64,000 bases of DNA from Gnetum montanum (lineage: Eukaryota > Streptophyta > Gnetopsida > Gnetales > Gnetaceae): positions 838,085 to 902,084 of the forward strand of contig MNCI01013830.1 in the NCBI GenBank assembly GCA_015680685.1, written 5' to 3'. A program made the translations under genes and the position numbers. The notes beneath the pieces were generated by a model. It saw only the letters and a list, made by a program, of their open reading frames with translations, did not search any database and was not told the DNA's origin. Of the stretch, positions 12,088-22,989 are shown piece by piece (the first letter of the stretch is position 1; each line of letters opens with the position of its first letter).

Positions 12088-12633
12088 TATCATATCCCCA
12101 TTTTTGAATGGTGATACTCATAATGAAGATGACATATCTTCATCCCTAATGTTGTAATTATCATAAGAAGACTTGAAAGGAAAAGTTGTACTAACACTCA
12201 AAAGGATGTGTGGTAATAACAGGTATGTCTCTCGAGGTGATATTTGGGGATTTTACCTAAGGTATTTATAACTAGACATTAGAGGTCATATTAGTATGGA
12301 GTTGTTGAGCCAATAAAGGAAAGTAATAGGTACTAGGTGAAGCAGTATAAGAAGAGAATTGGCCAACCATAGTGGCATTGTTAGATAGACTTTAAGGGAT
12401 AGATGAGGAAGGAAGATAATCCTAAGAAATACTTAGAGCATGACCTAGATATATTATTACACATTAATAAAGAATTATTTTCTTTATCCAGATGCATTTC
12501 TCATATTATCTCCTTTATGCATAATGTTAAATTTTAAGCATATTTGACTTTTGTCACATATCTCCTTTACACCTAATGTCAAATGTAACATATATTTAAT
12601 GTTTGCCATAGAATCTAGGAATAGGATGTTACA
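12088..12633 (+). repeat. Nested element 3' LTR
   Basis: Starts TATCATATCCCCATT, ends GGATGTTACA, and is colinear with 6893-7463. It is followed at once by the resumed chromovirus gag. Confidence 0.85.
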
Positions 12634-12638
12634 CTAGG

Positions 12639-13515
12639 ATTACATGGGAGGGAAATATAAATTCTCATGTTAGAACTTAATCATAGACATTTACTTCTTC
12701 TCATGATAAGCTTGATGATGAAGATGAAGTAAGACTTGCTAAAGCATTCAGAAATCTTGCAAGACTCTTGTATGTGAAATTGAAGATTTTTAATACTATA
12801 CATGGAACCAATGCTTTTGCAAGTTGGCTAAAGGTACTTGATAATAATTTTAAATTAGAATAGATACCAAATAAATTAAGGATACCAATTTCTGAATCTA
12901 AATTAAAATGTATAACTTCAACTTAGTGGGATAGAGAGTCCCAAAGTTATGAGAGGAAAAATGGTCAACCTATTAGGGATTGGTCCTTGATGAAATATAG
13001 GTTAAGATAAAGATTTAAATAATCTTAGTAAAGATAAGAGACAATCATGAAGCTTAAATTTCTTTAAAAATAAGACAAATATGTTAAGGAATTTTACATT
13101 GAATTTTGTGAACTATTCCATTAAAATAAGATTAATTGAAAGAAATATGAACAAGCATCAATCTTTCTTGAAGGCCTTAAGATGCTGTATCAGTAGGATT
13201 TTTCATTCTATGAGTTACAAACTCTTAATGAGGCTTATGATTTGGCACTCAAAATAGAGAAGAAACTTAGTGGATTTGGGAGTAGAAGAAAATAGGCTTC
13301 AAAGAATAAGGATAAGGGATCCAAATCATCAAAGGGATTCAGGTCAAAATATAAAGATAAGGATACTATCCATGACAAGAAGCAAGAGAAGGATGTGGCT
13401 AAGAAGAAGAAAGAAAAAGAAGATAAGGGTTAAGGTAGCAATTCATCCAAGATTCAATTCTTCAAATATGAAGCATGGTAACATAAGTAATGGAAATGTT
13501 CACATCACAAGGTAG
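12639..13515 (+). pseudogene. Chromovirus gag, capsid and nucleocapsid part
   Basis: The frame resumes after the nested element and follows the Retrotrans_gag pattern. It has an F..WL segment, a WDRESQSYERKNG segment (expected WWDQ...), an RDWSLMKYRLR segment, a YIEF-like segment and an FLEGLK-type segment, ending in a charged Lys-rich linker. A CCHC zinc knuckle sits at 13455-13500 but is ruined: its first two cysteines read as Phe and Tyr and two codons are stops, while the His and last Cys remain. Stops are mainly TAG or TAA in place of Gln or Trp. The lysine-rich open stretch at 13270-13515 is the same linker read in another frame. Confidence 0.85.
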
Positions 13516-13649
13516 ATAATGGAAATAATGCACAAATTATGAAAGTATAAGAGACATCAAGGTAAGATCTTCAAAGATAATCCTAATGCTCCCAAAATTG
13601 AATAGGTTTTTGAATTGAATTCTTATGCATTTGTAGGACATCTGAATAG

Positions 13650-14010
13650 GGAAGATAAATCATCAAGAAAATTATTATTTGAGATTGCTACTAGATGCTT
13701 ACTTAGTGGGGAATGGATTCATATTTTAATTGATGGAGAAGCCTATGAAAATATTATTTTTGCTAGGTTATTGATAGATTAGATTTAGTAACAAATCCTC
13801 ATCCTAGATCCTACAAGTTACATTGGTTATAAAGAGGTTTCTTTTAAGAGGTTAGAGAGCAATGTGTCTTGAAGTTTAAAATTGGGAGTTATCATGATGT
13901 TATCAACTACGATGTAATAAAAATTAATTGTACTAATGTAATTCTTGAAAGGACTTGGAATTTCAAAAATGGTACTCAATTTGATGAAGCAAGAAATGTA
14001 TAGAGTGTAT
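13650..14010 (+). pseudogene. Chromovirus aspartic protease (retropepsin)
   Basis: The LFEIATRC...ILIDGEAYEN...I stretch matches the chromovirus protease core, usually ending IIDGGSCxN. The catalytic Asp is kept in IDGE, but the following Gly is Glu. After a frameshift come the PHPRSYKLHWL segment and a VLKFKIGSYHDVINYDV...NVILERTWNF segment, both diagnostic of the protease-RT linker in chromoviruses. The enzyme would cleave the Gag-Pol polyprotein. It is dead through stops and frameshifts. Confidence 0.85.
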
Positions 14011-14229
14011 CAAGACCAGATGAAATCAATGAGTTAACTCCTACGATAGCTAAACAAGTGAGGCAAAAAAGCTTACTTAATATTTTATTAATTCTTATTG
14101 GGGAGAAGGGACATATTAAGAAACATAATGAGGCTAATTTTGATTTTTTTATAACAACTATTACTTATAACCATGATCTTGTATAGGTCGAACTTCCAAT
14201 AGTTGTACTAGGCTTGAAGGAGTAATTTT

Positions 14230-15180
14230 CTAAAGTGTTCAAGGAGGAATTCAATGACTTGCACTAATGAGAAATATTTGCCATTAAATTGATTTTGTTT
14301 CTTGTGTTACCATTCAAAATAAGAGGGCATACTAGATGGCAAAAAATTAGTGGGTAAAATTGCAAAGACAAGTAGAGGAGTTACTTGTGAATGGCTTCAT
14401 GAGAAAGATTATTTATCCTTATGTAGTTCTAGTAGTGCTTGTGTGAAAGAATAACATAGATGAATGGAGAATCTGTAGTGATTCTAGATTATGTAGAGGA
14501 TAACAATGAGATAGGTTTCTTATTCCAAGAATATATTTTCTTCATGATGTTCTTACTAATCTAAATATTTTTAGCAAAATTTATTTAATAGTTGATACCG
14601 TCAATTTCAAATTTAGCCTAGTAATGAATGGAAGATAAATTTCAAGATACTAGATGGATTTTTTGAGTGGTTGATGATGCTATTTGGGCTCAAAAATGGC
14701 CCTACTACATTCATGAGGTTGATGCATAATGTTCACAATAATTTGATTAGTAAGTATTGTATTATCTTCTTTAATGATATTTTAGTGTATAGCTCTAATG
14801 AGAAGTAGTTAAATCACTTGAGAAGATTTTGTCTTAATTTGAAGTAGAAATATTTAGTGATAAATATGAAGAAGAGTCATTTCTTTAAGAGGGAGATCAC
14901 ATATTTAGAACATGTGATTTTTGAAAATTAAATTAGGATGGAAGCTACCAAAGTGAGGGCTATTAGAGATTGGCCAACTCCTAAAAATGTTAGGAAGATA
15001 AGATCATTTCTTAGTTTAGCATGTTTTTATAAGAGGTTCATAAAAAACTTTAGTGGTATTTCATAGCCTATGTTTTCTTTGCTTAAGAAGAATTAAGATT
15101 TCATATGGGGTAATAAAAATTAAAGGAGCTTTGACTTGTTGAAGAAAAATATTACAAATGAACTAATGTTTGCAATATAG
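14230..15180 (+). pseudogene. Chromovirus reverse transcriptase
   Basis: RT blocks appear in order across frameshifts: FKEEF near 14240, an I..I.LIL.....LPF segment, WRICSDSR (expected WRMCVDSR), FLIPRI, NIFSKI, and IIFFNDILVYS at about 14761-14793. The catalytic box is FNDI instead of FDDI, so the first Asp codon is AAT, a G-to-A change that alone would abolish activity. The thumb shows AIRDWPTPKNVRKIRSFLSL and FYKRFIKNFS. RT copies the RNA genome into DNA in the particle. Confidence 0.9.
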
Positions 15181-15480
15181 GAATTTCAAAAGCTTTTTTA
15201 CATGGAGGTGAATGAAAAGTTGAATGACTTAAGGTAGAAATATAGCATATATGAGAGGCAATTGTATGCTATCCTTTAAGCAATCAAGAATTGTAGTCAT
15301 TATTTGTTATCCAAGGTGTTCATTTTGAGGACTGGCTATAAAGCATTTCAAGTTCTCTATTGCCAAAATAAGTTGAGTGTGAAACACATGAAGTGAGTAG
15401 CACAATGTAGGAGTTCAAGTTTACACACAAGCATAAAACTGAAAAAGCCAATGTATTAGTTAATGCATTGTCTAGGATGC
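15181..15480 (+). pseudogene. Chromovirus RNase H
   Basis: Recognisable by the YSIYERQLYAIL...AIKNCSHYLLSKVFILRT segment (expected YSTYDKELYAL..AL..W.HYLL...F...TDH) and a following NKLSVKHMK segment (expected KLNxRHAKW). The TDH catalytic region reads T-G-Y. Several frameshifts break it. Confidence 0.85.
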
Positions 15481-15599
15481 ATGTGGTGAATTTTAGCATG
15501 CCTCATATGGAAGATATGAATGATTTTATTGATTTTTATGAACATGAATCATATTTTTTTGCAAGTTCATTGAATCCTCGAGAACCATTATTGAGTAGG

Positions 15600-16560
15600 A
15601 TAGACCAACAAGGGAACTATCATATTTAAGACAAATTATTGTTTAATAAAGGAAAAGTTTGCATTTCCAATTGTGATTCTACAAAAAAGATTTTGGTTAA
15701 AAAGAATTATGGTGGCATGATAGGTTACATGGGCAGAGATACGACATTAGAAATTATGGGTAAGCTTTATTTTTTATCAAGAATTATCTATGAAGTGTTG
15801 AAGTTTTTAAGGAATTATTTAACATGTCAAAAATTTAAGAAAAGTAAAGGAGTACATGAACATTATATTCCTTTGTCAATTTCTAAGGGTTCATGGGAAA
15901 GTATATCAATGGACTTCATTAGTGGGATTCCAAAGATCAAAAGTGGAAACACCACTATCTTTATTGTGGTGGATAGATTATCCAAGATGGCATACTTCAT
16001 TCTATGAAAAATGATGAATGATACATCTCGGGTTAAAAATTTGCTTTTCCAACCCGTTGTGAAGTTACATTAGATTCCTTTGAATATTATTAATGATAGA
16101 GACTCCAACTTCACTAGTATTTTTTGAAGATCCCTTTAAAAAATTTTAGGGATAAAGATAAATTTTACTAATTCATATCATTGATAATTTTATGATCAAG
16201 CTAAAGTAGTTAATAAATCTTTGTTGAATATTTTAAAGTGTTTGTCTAAGTCATAGCCTAATAGGTGGAAGAATTTGTTGTGTCTTGCTAAAGTTTCCTA
16301 CAATAATGTTTTTCATATTGTCATTGAGAAAAGTTCATTTGAGGTTAATAATGATTTCTATCTAAATATGGTGGATAAGGTTAAGAGCTTTGATGGAGAA
16401 GCTCAATTAAGTGCTAATTTTGTGTAAGAGATGAAGGATCTTGATGCTTAAGTAAAGGAAAATATTGATAAGAAGGTTGAAGATAAAGTTCTTAAGAGGA
16501 ATGAAAGTAAGAGAAAGCAAAATTTTAATGTTGGTGATATTGTTTAGGTGAACTTAAAGA
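15600..16560 (+). pseudogene. Chromovirus integrase
   Basis: The longest open piece is 15639-16007 (122 codons). The zinc-binding HHCC region is eroded: the His of the GMxGH box is Tyr, and only one Cys of the CxxC pair remains in TCQKFKK. The core starts with SWESISMDFISGIPKIK, keeping the first catalytic Asp. It continues with TIFIVVDRLSKMAYFI, then after a stop with NDRDSNFTS, which holds the second Asp. The GVNxxFST...T-type region and the C-terminal VGDIV and PFRIKAM boxes follow. Integrase inserts the cDNA. It is inactive here. Confidence 0.9.
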
Positions 16561-16769
16561 AGAAGAGATTGAGAGGTATTAAATTCTCAAAATCAAAGGT
16601 CAAGAAGATGGATCCCTTTAGGATAAAGGCAATGATATGGATATGTATTTTATTTTTAATGTTATAGATTTTATGCATTACCATGAATCAGTAGATGGTA
16701 AAATCCTATAATGTAGCATCAAAAAGTTTAAGAAAGCTATTAACAAGTGTAAGCCCTCATACAAGAGTA

Positions 16770-16900
16770 AGGAAATTGTACTTAAAAGAAGAGAAGCTTT
16801 CAGCACTTGTGGAGTGAAGAGGCATGATTACTTAGTTCATTGGAAGGATCGAATTACTGATTATGTTTTATGGATTAATGAGATTAAGCTTGTTGAGTGG
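16770..16900 (+). pseudogene. Chromodomain at the integrase C-terminus
   Basis: ILKRREAFSTCGVKRHDYLV then HWKDRITDYVLWINEI matches the chromovirus chromodomain (YLVKWKG....TWE), which steers integration to particular chromatin. The usual TWE Trp-Glu pair reads LWI. Confidence 0.8.
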
Positions 16901-16945
16901 GGAATTACTTCTATTTCTACTTCCTTACTTACCTAAGTTCACTTT

Positions 16946-16965
16946 TTGAAGGGTGGAACCTTTGG
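16946..16965 (+). promoter_or_regulatory. Polypurine tract of the chromovirus
   Basis: GAAGGGTGGAACCTTTGG directly precedes the 3' LTR start TGTAGGGACATC, the usual layout in plant chromoviruses. Confidence 0.75.
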
Positions 16966-17876
16966 TGTAGGGACATCACTTTTGAACCCCTGTTTGTCTC
17001 TACATGTAGAAGAATGAAGATTTTAGGTACCTTGGAAAATATCTTAGACCTTTGTAGATGTCTTGCCTAAGAGCTAGACGTACATAGGAGATATCCCATG
17101 TGCATGGAATACATCTTGCTAGAGATCTAATTATGGATAGGAGATGTTCCACATGCCTTGGAGACATCTTATCTAGAAGAGAAGAAATCTTGCATTTTGA
17201 AGAGACATCTCTAGGGATAACTCTTACCATTGGAGAAGATGTCTTCTCTTTAGAGGAGATGTCTTGTCATAATAGAAGACGCCTTGTTCAAAAGCCAGGG
17301 TGAATAGTAAGATGTCTTATCAAGCTTGTAGACATCTTGTTTAGCCATGGAAAGTTTTGATATAGTAGTTCCAAGATGGAGAATAGCTAGGAACATTAAT
17401 ATCAACATTAGAAATAGTCAATAACCTCCAAGTTGGTAATGGGGAAGGTTTTGCTAAGGTCTTGGTCTTGTAGTTCATAAATATTAGTTATGTTTGCAAG
17501 TTTTGTATGTGGAAATGAATGAGAGAGTTGGGAAAGAGATTGCAAAAGATTTGTATATATTTCTATGTTCAATTATGAGTGTAATATTAGCCATTTTAGC
17601 TCTCTATGTGTGTGGATCTTAGTCGTATATATTAGGAAGAGATTTGGTTTGATGGTACCTTGCATTAAGGTCAATCATTTTTGTGGTTGTAAAGCCTCAT
17701 GCTCTATAATATTGTTGAGTGTGTTGTTTTGTCAAATTATTATTCCATTATATTTGTAATCTTCCTTCAGCATTAATAGAAGAAAACTACTTTTTCTAGT
17801 AATTGAATTATCTAGCATAATATCCAAATTTGATATGTTTTGAAGAGTTAAAGTAAATTATAGTAATCCTACTCTA
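16966..17876 (+). repeat. Chromovirus 3' LTR
   Basis: Starts TGTAGGGACATC after the polypurine tract. About 911 bp, colinear with 5646-6559. Short open stretches on both strands (for example 17000-17303) are by-products. Confidence 0.9.
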
Positions 17877-17921
17877 TTGATGATGATGTAATGTCTAAAA
17901 TTTCAACATACTTTAATTAAT

Positions 17922-18315
17922 TGTTAGATTTTTAGAGTAGAAGATGATAGTTTATTATTATTATTATATAATAGAAGTTCATTTTAATACAAAAAAAAGG
18001 AAATTTTTGGATTGATGAGTAGTTGTAGAGTTATTTTAATTTTTAATTTTTTTGTTATTAGGATTATATTGTATTATTTTTAGTAAACATTACCATAATT
18101 GTTATACATATATATATGCAAGTCATCTTTTGAAAATTTTTATAATGGAATCATCAACATAATTTCAAAAAGAATTTGAATATTTCATCATCATTTCATT
18201 AATCTTTCATAAATTCATCAACATTCATAACTTCTTAATCTTGGAAGTTGAATAATTATAATTAATAAAATTTATTTTTTCTATCATATCTTAGTGATTT
18301 TGCAACGTTTTTCAG
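17922..18315 (+). repeat. Solitary copia-type LTR
   Basis: TGTTAGATTTTTAGAGTAGA opens a 394-bp segment colinear with 53152-53580. Shared blocks are TAGTTGTA, ATATTGTATTATTTTTAGTA, a (TA)n tract, TTGAAAATTT, ATCATCAACATAA and ATCTTGGAAGTT. At the other locus the same sequence follows a Ty1-copia RNase H and polypurine tract, so it is an LTR. I see no copia coding next to this copy, which suggests a solo LTR or an end fragment. It begins 45 bp after the chromovirus. Confidence 0.7.
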
Positions 18316-20099
18316 CAATTCTAAATTCATTAGAAAGCTAGAATAGATGGCTATATGTAGATAAAATTTTAGTTCAATATTCATTGTGGTTTGGATGAAA
18401 TTAACTCTAAAATTCGAAAGCTTTTATGAATCCTAAATCTTTACTAAAATAAATGATGGTTAATGATTAGATTATTTATCCCTCATCACAAAACTATTGG
18501 AAATAATATCAAGTTTATTTGAAACAACATATTTTTAGAAAGAATTAATTAAAATTATAGCATTTTAAAATTAACAACATTTGAATTATCATCTCTTAAA
18601 TTTAAACTATCATAATTACCATGATTTTTGATAGATTTGAAGGAATATAATATAACCTTAGCTTTTAAATATCTTTTTTAGTACTTATTTCTTCCAAAAT
18701 GATTAAAAATTTCTAATCTTTTAAAGAATATAGATTTTATAAGTTGATTCTTTGTGAAGTGAAAATGACTAAGTAATTCTTCATTTCTTAAAATTCCTTT
18801 ACTTAGTATCAAAGTGCTAGGTATACCTACGAAAATAAGCACAAAAGAGATGGCTAGATGCTTCATTATCTTTTATGGATTTTAATATTTTAGCCTACAG
18901 ACAAGGATGATTAAAGGCCTCTTTAAGCATAATAATTGTTGGAAAATAGTTCAAATATATTTTAAATTCATCCATGATTTTAAATATTTTACCGAATTAT
19001 AAATTAATGAGTATGAGGTATTTCCTATGCCTAATTGGATGATTCATTAGCATGAACATATGATTCAATCAAATTCCATGGACTATATTTTACCTAAGTG
19101 GTCTATATTCTTAGATGGTGAAAGATGTGATTACTAGTCGCTATCTTTTCAATCATCATTTGTATGGTTAAGTATGATAAGGTGTATGATACTTATTTTT
19201 ATAATTTTTAGTGTTTACCAAATGATTAAATAAAAGAATGCTTAATATTTAAATTAACTAATTCAGTAAATCATAACTAAACTATCCTAAATGTGGACCA
19301 TTTGTGCCCACTTTCTATACACATTGTGAACATATATTAGTACTACTAGGTTACTAAGTGTTTACTTTTGGGCATATCAAATATTCACTATTGGGATTAT
19401 CAAGCATTAATATATTATGCTCAAAGTGGTTGTACTTACATTAATTACAAATTAAAATATAAAATGCCTAATAACAAAAAAGTAAATTACATTCAAAGTA
19501 AACTACTAGAAAGTAGAGTTAAACTAAATCAAGTGCTACAATGGATGTAAGGAATCTCAATTTTATTGTCATTCATGTAACTATGTCTAGGTACATGTTG
19601 CACTTAAATAAAATCCCATATAATCAATTGATTCATCCTAAGGGCACTTAGAGATAAAAATTTTAATAACTTCTATAGAAACAAATTGCAAGCGTTTGGC
19701 TAAGGTTACAACAGAATTGTGCCATAAATGTGATGGGTATGTAAATTCATATAGGTAATGACTACATTAGCATCAATTCACATGCACCAATGTATCTTGA
19801 GATGTGTTGATAAGGATGTGTTAACAGGGCTATGTTGAAGCACATGCATTGACATAGTCATCTTATTACCATTTCATCAAACCCCCATAACTAACTAAAA
19901 ACTCATCCTTGAGTGAATAAAAATGGGATCAAGTTTCTTACAAAATTTGAAAAAGTATGAAACTTTATTAAGTAGCTAACTAATTGACTAAATATGAGTG
20001 TTACATTTACAAAAAGGAATTGTAAAATTTATAAAATAATGTTGGACTAATTATTACAAAATTTAACAGACACCTAGCTGAATGATGGTAGGCGAAATG
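18316..20099. other. AT-rich sequence, no gene recognised
   Basis: No domain, RNA gene or clear repeat recognised. The 60-codon open stretch at 19368-19550 has no family resemblance that I can see. Confidence 0.5.
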
Positions 20100-22950
20100 A
20101 AGTCATCATATCATACCTAGAGATGGAGGCTCATGTGGCATGGAAGATCCTTCATCATGTCTTGACCTTGTTGATGGTTGAGGCTACCCTGCTACTATTG
20201 TTCTGAATTTGAAGGCATATAGGAATACCTTCATTTTCTCTACATTGCTCCATGGATCGTAGATGATCTAGGCTACTTTGCCTAGATGAGATGGTGCTAG
20301 AATATTCCATAGGCATGATAGTGAAGAAAACAATTCCTTCATGTTGATTAACCAAGCTACAAATTATTTACATTTCACATCAAACATTCTAACAAGGTTC
20401 TATATTTCCTAGTATCTAATTATTTTCTTAATCATGTTCTCAAAAATAGATCATTAATTAGTGAACTTTCTTCCAAGAACTTCAAGCTCCACATTGGCCA
20501 CTTTCAACTCTTGTTTAGTCTTCTTATGAAGCTTGAGCTTTGCCCCATAAATAAGGTAAGAGCTAGCCACCTATTTCTTGAATTCTATCCTAGGCATCCC
20601 CATGGTTAGCATTGTCAAGTTTGAATAGAAAATATTAGCAACCTCCATATATTTAGTCATCTCCTTGATTTGCAAATCTTTGAGGTAGATACATGCTTAT
20701 TTGTATGTGTTGAGTCCATCAAAGATGGGTTAGAATTCATCACCTCTCTATTGGAGTTATTGAATGGTCTCATTCACCTTGATCTTGGCTAACTTGAATG
20801 CTTTCTTGTTGATCTCTGTAAACATTCCAAACTACTACTTCTAGTGATTTTTCACTCCTTTATACTTCAAGGCTCAATTCATCTAGGCAAAAATATCAAT
20901 AGTAGTCTTTTGGTGAAATGTATAAACCTCTTTCATTGAAACATTTCAGTTCTTTAAAGATAACCTCCTTAGATCAAAGATTATCTTGAAATGCTATTCC
21001 TATTATTAGCAAATGTAATCCACCATTTGGTATTTTTTTATTTAGCATTCTACATGTGGTGATTATCATTGGTTAGCACTAGGTTCTTCTTATAAACTTG
21101 TTAGAGATCATAGTTAGTGTTATTAATCATTGCTTTTGATAGTGATGCCTCAAAGACTACCATCTCCTTGGCATTCTTAGCCTCTTGATATTTTTGTTAA
21201 AGCTACTAGAAATCTTCGTCTCTTATCAACTCTAGGTTATAAGTTCTGCAACCTCACCAGCCAACTATCAATTTCTATCAGTGATCTCCTTGAGTTTTTT
21301 ATTGTGAATTAATAACTTACCATCATCTTTAATAGTTTCAATTAGTTTGTTGATATATCATCTAGAAGCTTAAAGATATATGGGAGTGGTTACCTAGCTC
21401 CCTTTAGTTGTTCTAATACTTTTTTGTATTGGGACATGCTCATTCTTTTGCTCCCTACTCCTACTAATGAAAGTACAATTTATATAGCATTAATATGAAG
21501 GAAAAATACTATAGGAGCATTTAGATCTTCTTCAGTGCACTTGACCACCATCTTTACTAATGTCTCTTAATCCTTGTGTGGCATGACTAGGAGTGTCACT
21601 ATTTTTCCTTCTACCAATATTACAGAAAAGACTAGTACATTCTTGGAAAATTTCCAAAATGGTTATCTTGGAATGGACATAGTAATTTATTTGACACTAG
21701 GATTAGAATGGGTAGGTACCTAATTTCTTTGTGAAGAGAATAATTGTAGAGTCTCACCATCTAGATAGCTAATGGCTCATACAACCTCATTTATATGGCT
21801 CATGTTTGGATGATACATTAAAGACTTTCCACCACCTTTAGAGGCTTCTTGTTATTGTAGTTTCTACTATATGAGATTTCTTAGTCATTTTGTAGCTGCT
21901 AATATTTCAAGTATTATCTTTAGTGCTATAGGTAATGGTGGTGGTGTTTGCTCCTCCTTGTAAACCTTGGTGGAAGCTTTATCCTTCATTAGCTCTTACT
22001 AAGATGTGACATGAGTGTTATAGACCATATCATTTGATTAGTGGGCTATGACTACTCTTTTATATATTTTTTTGATTAAGAATAGAAAGGAAAGTATCTT
22101 CCTATCTTTCTTATTTTTCTTGGAGTGTTTTTCAATCTCTAGGAAAATGAGTTGTACTAGGTTAACTATGAATATTTCACTTAGAGCCATGCATGCCTAG
22201 GTAGAGAAGGTTGTGACCTCACTTAGTCTCACCATTTGATTAAGATGATAGATAATGATTTTAAAGTATGCATGCTTCCCCTTTGTGAGGGTACTATACT
22301 CCTTATAGTTTACTTCATAGCATCGCTGAATGCACTCCTTTTTAGCCCTTAGTTCTACATGGACAGAGATCTCTATTAACTTTGTCCAAATTTTAGACAA
22401 ATTGAGAGCTTCTATTATAGCCTTAACTAGGTATAAATGGTGATGTATTTTATTTTTATGGTCACATCTCCTTGTTAGTTGTTCCATAAGAGGTAGGTCA
22501 CTTCCATGTACCATTCCTCACTAGGGGAAAGAATGGACAATAGAAGAGACCCTTGTAGCGATGTTTAGACCTCTTCTGGTGGTAGCTTTAGGAATAATAT
22601 GAAATTTAACTCCTACAGGATGGAGTTTTGAATGACCTTAGTTTGGACCTTCTCCAGTCAAGCCTCTATAACTATGAATTATAAATTAGATCTTGGCCTT
22701 GAAACTTCATCCTGCTTGGATTAGCTTGTTTATGTTGTAGAAATTTGTTAGATAGATTCCACCTCAAGCTTCTCTTGTAGGGACCCAATAGCATGAATAG
22801 ATTTGGCTTCTTGTTACTAGGTTTGTTGTTGTTGGCCTCTTCCTACTCATGCTTACTATTCCCTGGGTTGCAATGGTCTTCTTGCCATAAAAATTTTCTA
22901 ATGGAGGTTGATTAATGATATTATCTCTTGTGATCATTAATTTCATATTA
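20100..22950 (-). pseudogene. Long decayed coding region, unknown family, coiled-coil C-terminal half
   Basis: Read on the minus strand from about 22946 to 20100, the sequence gives a largely continuous frame, close to 900 codons, broken mainly by TAA, TAG or TGA where Gln or Arg would fit, plus some frameshifts. Open pieces are 22764-22946, 22197-22514 and 20155-20355. Visible parts are a MKDKAS...PPPLP segment near 22000, a block beginning MSMSQYKKVLEQLKGA near 21437, then heptad-like Lys/Glu/Leu-rich sequence through about 20470 (KLLIHNKKLKEITDRN, LKLHKKTKQELKVANVELEV) and a Ser/Pro-rich end. The coiled-coil character is clear. I do not recognise a domain. It could be the gag-like or extra ORF of a retroelement, an antisense ORF of the Tat-type element whose gag starts on the other strand at about 22990, or a host pseudogene. 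Confidence 0.6.
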
Positions 22951-22989
22951 TTTTAATGTCTTATTCATGAGAACTTAGAAAAATTTTCT

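Larger units (their letters stand above)
6893..12633 (+). mobile_element. Nested non-autonomous LTR element (LARD-like) in chromovirus gag
   Basis: Two colinear terminal repeats (6893-7463 and 12088-12633) enclose about 4.6 kb. Possible target-site duplication: CTATG at 6888-6892 and CTAGG at 12634-12638, 4 of 5 matching. A TTTGGTATTGGAG primer site follows the 5' LTR and a purine-rich AAGGAGGATAGA precedes the 3' LTR, so the element reads on the plus strand. I recognise no gag, protease, RT or integrase between the LTRs in any frame. That fits a large non-autonomous retrotransposon derivative, or a coding element too decayed to see. It splits the chromovirus gag, so it inserted later. Confidence 0.85.
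5646..17876 (+). mobile_element. Ty3/gypsy chromovirus, decayed, with a nested LTR element
   Basis: A full-length LTR retrotransposon, dead by many stops and frameshifts. Order on the plus strand: 5' LTR (5646-6559), a weak initiator-Met-type primer site, gag (6631-6887 and 12639-13515), protease (about 13650-14010), RT (about 14230-15180), RNase H (about 15180-15480), integrase (about 15600-16560), chromodomain (about 16770-16900), polypurine tract, 3' LTR (16966-17876). A C-terminal chromodomain defines the chromovirus branch of Ty3/gypsy. Its gag is interrupted by the element at 6893-12633; without that insert the element would be about 6.5 kb, a normal chromovirus size. I could not find a clean target-site duplication at its ends. 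Confidence 0.92.

Noticed and set aside
17000-17303. Opposed open frames inside the chromovirus 3' LTR
   Set aside because: They lie entirely in LTR sequence shared with 5646-6559, where they are not open.
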